Source: Paenibacillus polymyxa (lineage in GTDB: Bacteria; Bacillota; Bacilli; Paenibacillales; Paenibacillaceae). Taken from it: a DNA stretch of 64,000 bases. A program made the translations under genes and the position numbers. Numbering within the stretch: position 1 is the first letter of the stretch; each line of letters opens with the position of its first letter. This document shows positions 17,700 to 25,546 of this stretch, one piece after another. The notes beneath the pieces are model-generated. The model worked only from the letters and a program-made list of their open reading frames with translations. It ran no database searches and was not told the DNA's origin. The stretch spans positions 1 through 64,000 of the forward strand of contig NZ_JAGGNR010000032.1 of the NCBI RefSeq assembly GCF_018614975.1, in the 5' to 3' direction.

Positions 17700-17945
17700 A
17701 TGTCGAGTAATAACGCGGCTGTAGTAGAAATTGCTCAAACAGCAGGCAAGTTTACTTCTTCAATCGTGCTTCATTCGGAGAACAAGTATATCGATGTAAA
17801 AAGTATTCTCGGATTGTTTACAACGCTGATCAGCACGCACAGCTATGAACTGCATGTTCATGGTCCAGATGCAGTTGAAGCGAAAGCAGCCATGTCAGAA
17901 GTATTTGCCAAGCATGGACTGAATGTAAGCATCGCATCTGAGTAA
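17700..17945 (+). CDS. HPr-like protein lacking the PTS catalytic histidine
   Basis: The 81-residue product aligns with HPr from about residue 21 onward: IAQTAGKFTSSIVL corresponds to the segment after His15, and IDVKSILGLF contains a Ser (residue 35 here) at the place of regulatory Ser46. The N-terminal strand and the GIHARPA loop with His15 are missing, so it cannot be a sugar phosphotransferase carrier. It resembles Crh in keeping the HPr-kinase site without His15, but Crh keeps the full fold with Gln at that position. A role as CcpA co-effector or as a decoy for HPr kinase is inference. GACGGAGGG precedes the ATG and a strong terminator follows. Confidence 0.8.
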   Translation: MSSNNAAVVEIAQTAGKFTSSIVLHSENKYIDVKSILGLFTTLISTHSYELHVHGPDAVEAKAAMSEVFAKHGLNVSIASE

Positions 17946-17959
17946 TAGCTCTCAAGAAG

Positions 17960-17991
17960 CACCTTTGCCTTTTTTGGCAGGGGTGTTTTTT
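17960..17991 (+). terminator. Terminator of the HPr-like gene
   Basis: CACCTTTGCC pairs with GGCAGGGGTG (two G-T pairs) around a T6 loop, followed by TTTTTT. Confidence 0.8.
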
Positions 17992-18170
17992 GGCATGGAA
18001 TGCGCTGAATGCACATCTTGAGGTGACTGGAATAGGAGGATTAAGCTTCAACAAAAGGCTTAACTTTGCGGGCTTATTTTGGTCAGGTTCTTGTATTAGC
18101 TCTTCATTTCGTCTAATATTAGAGGTAGAACGTCTTTACGCGATTTTTGGGACATAGGGGGGAAAAATGC

Positions 18171-18464
18171 ATGACTTCATCTGATCTGCAGGACCAGCTG
18201 AGTTTGAAAGCGATCAGTCTTCTTCAAGAAGATGCAGATAAAATACAGAAGCTTATTGAAGTACAGATGGAGAATCTGGCTACCCGCTACTGCCCTCTCT
18301 ATGAGGAAGTATTGGATACACAGATGTATGGGTTCTCCAAGGAAGTTGATTTTGCTGTTCGTGCAGGGCTCCTTCCAGAAGGTGCAGGTAAGCAGCTGGT
18401 TAGCGCGCTTGAGCGGAATTTGGCAATTTTATATGAAGCCTTGAACAAAAAGAATGAGCAATAG
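18171..18464 (+). CDS. ylaN: YlaN family protein (Fur-interacting iron homeostasis factor)
   Basis: The 97-residue product matches B. subtilis YlaN (DUF1507) over nearly all its length, with the hallmark CPLYEEVLDTQMYGFSKEVDFAVRAGL. YlaN is a small helical protein reported to bind Fur and relieve its repression under iron limitation, and it is important in low iron. The frame opens at 18147, but ATG 18171 is chosen because GGGGGGA lies 8 bases ahead. In Bacillus, ylaN sits beside ftsW; here ftsW is about 2 kb away with the exchanger and the Asp23 gene between. Confidence 0.92.
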   Translation: MTSSDLQDQLSLKAISLLQEDADKIQKLIEVQMENLATRYCPLYEEVLDTQMYGFSKEVDFAVRAGLLPEGAGKQLVSALERNLAILYEALNKKNEQ

Positions 18465-18492
18465 CCTGCAATCGCGCGGGTCAGAATAGAAG

Positions 18493-18521
18493 GCATGCAG
18501 GCGTCTATGCATGCTTTTTTT
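18493..18521 (+). terminator. ylaN terminator
   Basis: GCATGCA pairs with TGCATGC around an 8-base loop, followed by seven T residues. Confidence 0.75.
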
Positions 18522-18600
18522 GTACGTCTGACAAGCCAGCCGGAAGGCGTATACAAGCAAAGAGACAGCACCAAATGTGAATTCGGGCTGCCTCTTTTGT

Positions 18601-18830
18601 TATATAAATTAAACTAAACATTTACACAAAACGGAGAGGACAGAAATAACCTGAAGAAGCGGAGCGTTCGCCTAAAAGCTTTCTGAAAGAAAGCTTCATC
18701 GGAAGCATACGCTATCCCCGGATTTGCCCCTTTATAAAAGGAATCGAAAAAATCTGGGGATAACAGCGATCAGAAGATTGTTCTGTCAGCGGAGTGTCCA
18801 GTGTATATATTCTTTAGTTCAACTTATATA
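18601..18830. repeat. Dispersed palindromic intergenic element, long copy A
   Basis: This roughly 230-bp element fills most of the 380-bp gap between ylaN and the exchanger gene. Its ends are imperfect terminal inverted repeats: TATATAAATTAAACTAAA on the left and, on the reverse strand, TATATAAGTTGAACTAAA on the right. Inside, GACAGAA and TTCTGTC face each other, and CCCCGGATTT pairs with AAATCTGGGG. Blocks 18631-18652 (22 nt) and 18751-18768 (18 nt) are identical to reverse-strand blocks of copy B at 61511-61532 and 61433-61450. Compared with B it has about 40 extra bases near 18674-18715. It contains no ORF and looks like a MITE-like or structured RNA repeat. Confidence 0.85.
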
Positions 18831-18847
18831 GCTTGGTGAGGGCCTGG

Positions 18848-19918
18848 TTACACCAGAAAGAAGGATACACCGAGTATGATGTACACCACGAGCAGGAGCA
18901 GACCTTCGTACCAATTCGTTGAACCATCTTGGGTAATGGACTTCGCAATAAATACGGATACGCCGATGGCGAGCAGTTCAATCGTTGTAAATACGATATC
19001 CATGGTTCTGCCCGTGAAGTAGCTGACAAAAATAAGTACAGGTGCAACGAAGAGTGCGATCTGCAAGCTGCTGCCGACTGCAATCTCAACGGCGGCACCA
19101 ATTTTATTTTTCATGGCAAGCATGATCGCTGCACTGTGTTCGGCCGCATTACCGATGATGGCCACAAGGAATGCACCGACAAACAGCTCGCTAAGTCCAA
19201 ATTCAGAAGTGAAGACTTCGAGCGTGCCCACCAGCCATTCACTGACGAAGGCAACCATGACTGTTGCGAGCACCAGGTAGAGAATAGATTTTTTCTTGGA
19301 CCATGCCGGAGCATGCTCATGCGGTAGCTCCTCATCGCGATCCTCAGTGACGTCTGCAAGGTAGTTCTTATGTGTCACCATGGAGAATAGTAACCACGCA
19401 ATATACGCGAGGATGAGCAATCCGGCCACGATGAGACTAAGTGTATTGGTGTCTTTCTGTGTAATGGAATGTGTATTGAGAAAGACTGCCGGAATAAACA
19501 GGGCAATGATGGCAACAATCATCAGGGAACCATTCAGACCTGCAAGTGAGACATTATAATTCTGAATTTTGAACTTGAGTCCTCCGGCAAAAATACTTAA
19601 CCCGAGCACTAACAGCAGATTTCCGATGATGGAGCCTGTCAGACTTGCTTTGACCATGTCGAACAGTCCCTCTTTGACGAGGAAAATGGCGATGATCAAT
19701 TCGGCGGCATTGCCGAAGGTTGCATTCAAGAATCCACCCAGCCGCTGTCCGGCGTAGTGGGCCACATTTTCGGTGGCTTTGCCTAAAAAACCGGCCACAA
19801 AAATAACCGAAATGGCTGATATCACGAACTGTAGAATCGAATCCCATTTCATGTAGTGGGCGATGGCACTGAGTGCAAAGAACGCAATCAGCAAAATGGA
19901 TGAAATCCGGTTTCTCAC
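18848..19918 (-). CDS. Ca2+/H+ exchanger (CaCA family)
   Basis: A cation/proton antiporter of the CAX/ChaA type, close to B. subtilis YfkE, expected to export Ca2+ in exchange for protons. About eleven hydrophobic helices are visible in two inverted halves. Each half has the alpha-repeat signature with the transport Glu: FGNAAELIIA in the first and IGNAAEHSAA in the second. An acidic, His-containing loop (EDRDEELPHEHAP) separates the halves. The GTG at 19918 (356 residues) is preferred over the GTG at 19927 because GAGGTG then lies six bases ahead. It is convergent with ylaN, with repeat copy A between them. Confidence 0.9.
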   Translation of the reverse strand: MRNRISSILLIAFFALSAIAHYMKWDSILQFVISAISVIFVAGFLGKATENVAHYAGQRLGGFLNATFGNAAELIIAIFLVKEGLFDMVKASLTGSIIGNLLLVLGLSIFAGGLKFKIQNYNVSLAGLNGSLMIVAIIALFIPAVFLNTHSITQKDTNTLSLIVAGLLILAYIAWLLFSMVTHKNYLADVTEDRDEELPHEHAPAWSKKKSILYLVLATVMVAFVSEWLVGTLEVFTSEFGLSELFVGAFLVAIIGNAAEHSAAIMLAMKNKIGAAVEIAVGSSLQIALFVAPVLIFVSYFTGRTMDIVFTTIELLAIGVSVFIAKSITQDGSTNWYEGLLLLVVYIILGVSFFLV

Positions 19919-20101
19919 AACAAACACCTCGGTTATAAATTATTTTGTTTTGAATTACATTGTAAATCGCTTATGAGATTATTTTCATATTTCAATATAA
20001 CCAAATGGTGGTAGGTTGTAAACGCATCTTTTTGAGTTTAATTTGCTTTTTGGGGTGGAAAGGATTTAAAATACGAGTAACGAAGTGAAGGAGGATGTGG
20101 C

Positions 20102-20464
20102 ATGGCAGAACAACTTCAACTGGAGAGCGGAAACATCCGGATTGCCGATGACGTGGTTGCAAAAATTGCCGGAATGGCTGCAATGGAAACGCCCGGAATT
20201 GCCGCAATGTCTGGAGGATTGTCAGAGGGCTGGGCGAAGCGACTCAGCGGTAAAAACGTACAGAAAGGCGTGAGCGTTGAGGTCGGCCAGCTGGAAGCAG
20301 CCATTGACCTGCGCATCATCGTCCTGTACGAAACCCCGATTCATGAAGTTTCCCGTATGCTTCAGCAGAATGTAAGAGAAGCGGTAGAGACCATGACCGG
20401 ATTACGCGTGGTTGAAGTCAATGTAAAGGTAGAAGGCGTATCTTTCAAAGGCGACGATCTGTAG
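20102..20464 (+). CDS. Asp23/Gls24 family envelope stress protein
   Basis: A 120-residue Asp23/Gls24 (DUF322) protein, recognisable from the opening strand LESGNIRIADDVVAKIAGMAA, the central DLRIIVLYETPIHEVSRMLQQNVREAVE and the closing LRVVEVNVKVEGV. Members form membrane-associated cytoplasmic assemblies in Staphylococcus, and B. subtilis has two (YqhY, YloU). No transmembrane helix is present. GAAGGAGG precedes the ATG. It is a single gene ending at a shared terminator with ftsW. It may be a paralogue of YloU, whose usual place between rpmB and fakA is empty in this window. Confidence 0.92.
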   Translation: MAEQLQLESGNIRIADDVVAKIAGMAAMETPGIAAMSGGLSEGWAKRLSGKNVQKGVSVEVGQLEAAIDLRIIVLYETPIHEVSRMLQQNVREAVETMTGLRVVEVNVKVEGVSFKGDDL

Positions 20465-20544
20465 AAATCGCAATCCGCAATGGAGGACAGAGCCGTATTG
20501 ACCTGTTCTTCATTTTGATAGACAGCATTGTAACGAGTACACAG

Positions 20545-20582
20545 AAAAAGGCTGCGCATCCATTAGGTGCACAGCCTTTTTT
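20545..20582. terminator. Bidirectional terminator between the Asp23 gene and ftsW
   Basis: AAAAAGGCTGCGCATCC pairs with GGTGCACAGCCTTTTTT, giving T-runs on both strands between convergent genes. Confidence 0.85.
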
Positions 20583-20592
20583 GTGTTGTTTT

Positions 20593-21882
20593 TTATCGAA
20601 TCCGACGGATGGACTCCCGTGAACGAAGAGCAGGAGAGGTACGAGTCTGTGTCTGTACAGTCACGGACTTGGTTTTCTCTTCCTTAATCACGTCCAGATT
20701 GTTGGTGCGTGAGATACTGAGCAGAATGCCCATGGCAACCATCATCACAAAGAGTGAGGTACCCCCATAACTGATAAACGGAAGCGTGACCCCCGTCACC
20801 GGAATGGTCTGAGTTACACCACCGATGTTGATAAATGCCTGAATCGCAATCAGTCCCATAATTCCAATACCGACCAATGTTCCGAATGGATCGGGACAGC
20901 GGAGAGAGACAATAATTCCGCGCCAGATGAAGTATAGATACACAAGAAGAAATAATGCACTTCCGATGAACCCGAGCTCTTCCCCGATGACGGAAAATAT
21001 GAAGTCGTTATATGCATTTGGCAAATAGTGCAGCTTCATCGTACCTTGTCCGATCCCGGAGCCTGTGATGCCGCCATCACCAATGGCAACAAGGGAACGG
21101 TAGAGGTTAAGACTTCCGCCATTAATATCAGATAATGGATCAAGAAAAGCCTGAATACGTCCGATCTTGTAGTTCTGCTCGGCAGTAACCGCTGTTGCAG
21201 CAGTCGTTGTGTCTGAAGGAGACATGGAAGAGAACAGGGAGTTCGCTCCGAACGCCAGTGCTCCACCGAGTACAACCAAGAGAATTGAACCCAGGATATG
21301 TTTCATACTGGCGCCACCGGCATAGATCAACAGACCACAGGTAGACACCAGAATGAAGGTGGTACCAAAGTCTGGTTGCAGCATGATCAGTCCTGCAATG
21401 AATCCAACGATGAACAAAACGGGAAAATACCCTGTTTTGAAAACCCTGAATTTCTCACCTTTTTTGGTAATAAGAGCAGAGAGATATAGAATGATAGCAA
21501 TTTTCGCGAACTCTGCAGGCTGAAGACTGAAACCAAAAATGTGAATCCAGCTTCGTGCACCGTTCAATACTGCACCTGAGATCAAAACAATCACCAGCAT
21601 GACCGTAGTGAGCAGAAAAAAGGGTGCATAGAGCTTTTTGTACTTGTTGAAGCGGATATTCATGGCAAAAAACATGCCAAATAGACCGATAATCGCCCAC
21701 ACAAGTTGTTTTTTCGTGAAGTAAAGGGCATCATTGTTAAATCTTTCGCTTGCGATTGCAATGCTGGAACTGGAGCTGAATACCATCACCAGTCCAAAGC
21801 CCACCAACAATAAAGTGAGGATTAGCAGTTGAAAATCCGGCGTGCCTCTCTTCGTTTTCGTTTGGGCCGTTTGTTGTTTCAT
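20593..21882 (-). CDS. ftsW: FtsW/RodA/SpoVE family peptidoglycan glycosyltransferase
   Basis: A SEDS-family polymerase that elongates glycan strands from lipid II, working with a class B PBP. The 429-residue protein has about ten transmembrane helices, a large extracytoplasmic loop rich in Ser/Thr/Ala (about 205-245), the LPNAYNDFIFSVIGEELG region and the family signature INIGGVTQTIPVTGVTLPFISYGG. FtsW and SpoVE are hard to separate by eye; FtsW is favoured because ylaN and ftsW are neighbours in Bacillales. The gene begins 13 bases after the yugN-like gene and is probably co-transcribed with it. The C-terminal basic tail ends RSRESIRRIR. Confidence 0.88.
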   Translation of the reverse strand: MKQQTAQTKTKRGTPDFQLLILTLLLVGFGLVMVFSSSSSIAIASERFNNDALYFTKKQLVWAIIGLFGMFFAMNIRFNKYKKLYAPFFLLTTVMLVIVLISGAVLNGARSWIHIFGFSLQPAEFAKIAIILYLSALITKKGEKFRVFKTGYFPVLFIVGFIAGLIMLQPDFGTTFILVSTCGLLIYAGGASMKHILGSILLVVLGGALAFGANSLFSSMSPSDTTTAATAVTAEQNYKIGRIQAFLDPLSDINGGSLNLYRSLVAIGDGGITGSGIGQGTMKLHYLPNAYNDFIFSVIGEELGFIGSALFLLVYLYFIWRGIIVSLRCPDPFGTLVGIGIMGLIAIQAFINIGGVTQTIPVTGVTLPFISYGGTSLFVMMVAMGILLSISRTNNLDVIKEEKTKSVTVQTQTRTSPALRSRESIRRIR

Positions 21883-21895
21883 CGTTTGGCCCAGC

Positions 21896-22243
21896 CTATG
21901 CTTCCAGCAGTTCTTTAAGCTGCTGTAATTTTTCGGCTGCCAGCTTCACGACTGGTTGCGGAACGGAAGAGTCATAATCCAGGCCGTGAGGGAAAGTGGC
22001 TTTGCCAAGGTATACTGCTTCAACAGCAAGAACGGTATCCGGTTTTTCCAATTTGCCTTCCACAGCGCGGGTATTAATGCGTACAAAGTATTCTGAGTTG
22101 GTTTGTTCATCTTCAATTTTGTAGTCATATGTAGCACGGTAATATTCCCATTGCCACCGGACAAATCCGACTTTCTCGGCGCTCTCATCCAGGTATGCCA
22201 AGTCGCTCTTCAAGCCATCCAAGCCTGTATTCTCAAAAATCAT
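21896..22243 (-). CDS. YugN-like family protein
   Basis: The 115-residue product matches the YugN family of Bacillales: the opening MIFENTGLDGL, the VTYDYKIED-like segment RATYDYKIEDEQ, RINTRAVEG and YLGKATFPHGLDYD are all in family order. Function is unknown. It is a soluble alpha/beta protein with no catalytic motif I recognise. GAGGAGGATC precedes the start on the minus strand. It lies 13 bases upstream of ftsW in the same direction, suggesting joint transcription, which does not itself prove a wall-related role. Confidence 0.85.
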   Translation of the reverse strand: MIFENTGLDGLKSDLAYLDESAEKVGFVRWQWEYYRATYDYKIEDEQTNSEYFVRINTRAVEGKLEKPDTVLAVEAVYLGKATFPHGLDYDSSVPQPVVKLAAEKLQQLKELLEA

Positions 22244-22453
22244 AAGCGTTTGATCCTCCTCATAAGCTTCCGAGTATAATTTCTCGATTATTTCTCTAGT
22301 TCATGATAGTATGTTTCCCCTTCCCGTGCAAGCTTTCCAAAGGCGTTTCGTATCGGTTTTCTTCCAATTCTGCTACAATATACAGCAATAGGTTTGAAGA
22401 GGAAGGTTCGGGCTTGATCCAAGTCCCGTTCAAGATTGAAAGGGTGGAGAGAT

Positions 22454-23623
22454 ATGACTAATAATATATGGTGGGAAGATCTGCAGATCCACATGGTGGA
22501 ATGGCGGCGTCACCTTCATCGCAATCCTGAGGTTTCCTTTCATGAGGAGAAGACATCCTCTTTTGTAGCGGATATGTTGGAGAGCTTTGGCGTTGAAGTG
22601 AGGCGTCATGTTGGCGGTCACGGGGTCATCGGTACAATTCGTGGGGACAAGCCGGGGCCTGTCGTCATGCTGCGGGCCGATATGGATGCACTGCCGATTC
22701 AGGATGAGAAGGATATCGAATATGCGTCACAACAAGCAGGAGCGATGCATGCATGCGGCCACGATGGTCATATCTCGATTTTGCTGGGTACGGCATTGTA
22801 TTTCAGCCGTCACAAGCAGGAGATCCAAGGCGAAATTCGGTTTTTATTCCAGCCGGCAGAAGAACTGCTTCCGGGCGGTGCAGTTCAGGTCATTGCGGAC
22901 GGCGCGCTTGAAGGTGTGGATGTCATATACGGCATTCATCTCTGGACCCCGCTGCCTGTAGGTGTTGTTGCCAGCAAGGCAGGGCCGATGATGGCGGCTG
23001 CGGACGACTTTTACATTGAGATCAAAGGCAAAGGTGGACATGGCGGGATGCCGCAATCCACCATAGACAGTCTTATCGCGGGTTCTGCGCTTGTGATGCA
23101 GCTTCAGACCGTTGTCAGTCGTTCGGTTGATCCATTGCAACCAGCAGTGCTGACCATTGGTACAATGCAGGCGGGAGCGGCTCAGAATGTAATTGCAGAG
23201 CAATGCAAAATGAGCGGTACGGTAAGAACGTTTGATGAAGAGACTCGAAACGGGATGAAAGAGCGTGTGCTTACCATGGTAGCCCAGACAGGGGCAGCGT
23301 ATGGGGCAGAGACGCAAGTGAAATATATTATGGGATACCCGCCTGTGGTGAATGATGAACAGGAGACAGCACGTTTCTTCAGGGAAGCTACAGAATTATT
23401 TGGGGCAGAACGAGTGCAAGCATCCCCGATGCTGATGCCAGCGGAAGACTTTGCGTATTATCTGCAGAAGGTTCCGGGGTGCTTTATGTTTGTTGGAGCA
23501 GGCAATCCGGAAAAAAATGCGATCTATCCGCATCATCATCCGATGTTTGATTTTGATGAAGACGCGATGCAGACGGCGGTAAAATTATTTATCGCCATGG
23601 CCAAGGGTTACACAGCCGAATGA
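22454..23623 (+). CDS. M20 family amidohydrolase/metallopeptidase
   Basis: A 389-residue zinc-dependent amidohydrolase of the M20D group (hippurate hydrolase, N-acyl-amino acid deacylase and IAA-amino acid hydrolase relatives). Metal and catalytic motifs seen are RADMDALP, MHACGHDGH, FQPAEE and the late PAEDFAYYLQKVPG with HHHPMFDFDE. The lid domain carries GKGGHGGMPQ. The substrate is probably an N-acylated amino acid but cannot be fixed. ATG 22454 is preferred because AGGGTGGAGAG lies directly ahead; the TTG at 22436 would overlap this site. It is transcribed alone, with a strong terminator after it. Confidence 0.93.
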   Translation: MTNNIWWEDLQIHMVEWRRHLHRNPEVSFHEEKTSSFVADMLESFGVEVRRHVGGHGVIGTIRGDKPGPVVMLRADMDALPIQDEKDIEYASQQAGAMHACGHDGHISILLGTALYFSRHKQEIQGEIRFLFQPAEELLPGGAVQVIADGALEGVDVIYGIHLWTPLPVGVVASKAGPMMAAADDFYIEIKGKGGHGGMPQSTIDSLIAGSALVMQLQTVVSRSVDPLQPAVLTIGTMQAGAAQNVIAEQCKMSGTVRTFDEETRNGMKERVLTMVAQTGAAYGAETQVKYIMGYPPVVNDEQETARFFREATELFGAERVQASPMLMPAEDFAYYLQKVPGCFMFVGAGNPEKNAIYPHHHPMFDFDEDAMQTAVKLFIAMAKGYTAE

Positions 23624-23640
23624 CTTTAGATGCAGTTGGG

Positions 23641-23679
23641 CATCCTGTTCATACCTAGGTATGGGCAGGATGTTTTTTT
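23641..23679 (+). terminator. Terminator of the M20 peptidase gene
   Basis: CATCCTG...CATACC pairs with GTATG...CAGGATG around TAG, followed by seven T residues. Confidence 0.85.
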
Positions 23680-23695
23680 GTGGATTTTTATAGAT

Positions 23696-23744
23696 GTTGT
23701 TCAAAAAGTCCACTTTTTGGGTACTGAAAACCAACTTTTTGAAC
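23696..23744. repeat. Short dispersed repeat copy 2 with an 11-bp inverted repeat
   Basis: GTTGTTCAAAAAGTCC (23696-23711) repeats the sequence at 4480-4495 with one change. Here GTTCAAAAAGT (23699-23709) is mirrored perfectly by ACTTTTTGAAC (23734-23744), so the unit can form a hairpin. It lies upstream of the XPB-like helicase gene. Confidence 0.6.
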
Positions 23745-23814
23745 TCGCAATTATACAGGTTCATTTTCGGAAGCTGCCGGAACTGGACTTTTTTGTGATA
23801 GGAGGAAGGCTCGA

Positions 23815-25509
23815 ATGGAAGGAACAGAACATATGGTAAGGACAGATGCTTGTATCGTTCAGCGAGATTTTACAGTTTTGCTGGAAGTTGGACACCCCGG
23901 ATTCGAAAGAGCAAGAGAACAGCTTGGGATGTATTCAGAACTGGTTAAGACACCGGCAGCGTTCCATACCTACCGAATCACTCCGTTATCGCTCTGGAAT
24001 GCAGCTGCGCTGGGATGGAATGCAGATCAGGTCATCGCAAGTCTGGAGCTGGTCTCGCGCTGGAACGTGCCTGCTGCACTCATACAGGATGTTCGGAGAA
24101 TCATGGATCAGTATGGCAAATTAAAGCTGCATTCCGAAGCAGATCACACCAGAATGCGCCTTTACAGTGAGGATGAGCGGTTGCTGGATGAACTAAGTGG
24201 ATTGAAAACGATAGCTGCCTTTCGCATGGAACGCAAGGACGCTCATGAACTTCTGCTCCCAGGAGAACAGCGAGGGTTATTGAAAAGGGAATTAACACGG
24301 CTGGGTTACCCCGTACTTGATTACGTGGGGTATCGGGAGGGGACCAAACTTTCATTCCAATGGCGAACCAATGATCCAGGGGGCCGTTCAGAGCGATTTG
24401 CGCTGCGTTCTTACCAGAGAGAGGCTGTAGATGCATTTGAAGGCAGTGAGGGCATGGGAGGAAGCGGCTTACTCGTACTTCCTTGCGGGGCAGGCAAAAC
24501 GGTCATTGGCATGGGCGTTCTGGAGCGGCTTCAATGTGAATGCCTTATTTTGACGTCCAATACAACGTCTGTGAGACAGTGGATTCAGGAAATTCAGGAC
24601 AAAACAACGATTACCAGCGAACAGATTGGCGAGTATTCAGGTCAGAAAAAACAGGTGAAACCTGTGACTGTAGCTACATATCAGATTCTTACACATCGGA
24701 AATCAAAGGATGCTGATTTTACCCACATCAAATTGCTTAGTGAGCGACAATGGGGGCTGATCATTTATGATGAAGTGCATTTGCTGCCAGCGCCGGTGTT
24801 TCGCGCAACTGCGGATATTCAAGCTACACGAAGACTGGGATTAACGGCTACATTGGTTCGAGAGGATGGCTGTGAACAGGATGTATTCTCGCTGATTGGT
24901 CCGAAGCTTTATGATATGCCGTGGAAACAACTGGAGCAGCAAGGGTGGATTGCTGATGTACAATGTCAGGAGATACGTATCCCTTTTTCCCCGGAACTAA
25001 GATCGAAATATCTGCAAGCCGAGGTTAAGCACCAGTTTCGATTGGCTGCCGAGAATCCGGCGAAAGTACGTGTAGTCAAGCGTTTGCTGGAACGTCATCG
25101 GGATTTGCCTGCGCTAGTGATTGGACAATATCTGGATCAACTAGAGTTGATTGCCCGGGAAATTGAAGCACCTCTGATCTCGGGGACCATGTCACAGCAA
25201 GAGCGAATCAAATGGTTTTCCGCATTTCGGCGTGGAGAGATTAAAACGATTGTTGTATCCAAGGTTGCCAATTTTGCTGTGGATCTGCCTGATGCTGCGG
25301 TTGCGCTTGAAATATCCGGGAGTTTCGGGTCAAGACAGGAAGAAGCACAGCGGTTGGGACGAATTCTGAGACCAAAAGCTGGTGAAAACAAGGCATATTT
25401 CTATGCGTTGGTATCAGAGGATAGTAAGGAACAGGAGTTTGCATTAAACCGTCAGATGTTCTTGGTGGAGCAGGGATATGAATATGCCATCGTTCATGAG
25501 AACGAATAG
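23815..25509 (+). CDS. XPB/Ssl2-like superfamily 2 DNA helicase
   Basis: A 564-residue bacterial homologue of the eukaryotic TFIIH helicase XPB. The N-terminal 100 residues (VQRDFTVLLEVGHPGFERAR...YRITPLSLWNAAA) form the XPB-type N-terminal domain. The helicase core has Walker A PCGAGKT (223-229), DEVH (319-322), the XPB-specific RED motif (349-351) within TATLVREDG, and a motif VI region QEEAQRLGRILRP. XPB proteins unwind or translocate on DNA in repair and transcription; the bacterial role is not well established. AGGAGG precedes the ATG. The next gene, 37 bases downstream, encodes a likely partner, forming a two-gene unit. Confidence 0.92.
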   Translation: MEGTEHMVRTDACIVQRDFTVLLEVGHPGFERAREQLGMYSELVKTPAAFHTYRITPLSLWNAAALGWNADQVIASLELVSRWNVPAALIQDVRRIMDQYGKLKLHSEADHTRMRLYSEDERLLDELSGLKTIAAFRMERKDAHELLLPGEQRGLLKRELTRLGYPVLDYVGYREGTKLSFQWRTNDPGGRSERFALRSYQREAVDAFEGSEGMGGSGLLVLPCGAGKTVIGMGVLERLQCECLILTSNTTSVRQWIQEIQDKTTITSEQIGEYSGQKKQVKPVTVATYQILTHRKSKDADFTHIKLLSERQWGLIIYDEVHLLPAPVFRATADIQATRRLGLTATLVREDGCEQDVFSLIGPKLYDMPWKQLEQQGWIADVQCQEIRIPFSPELRSKYLQAEVKHQFRLAAENPAKVRVVKRLLERHRDLPALVIGQYLDQLELIAREIEAPLISGTMSQQERIKWFSAFRRGEIKTIVVSKVANFAVDLPDAAVALEISGSFGSRQEEAQRLGRILRPKAGENKAYFYALVSEDSKEQEFALNRQMFLVEQGYEYAIVHENE

Positions 25510-25546
25510 TTCATTTTATACTCGCGAAAAGAGGAGGGATTGGGAT

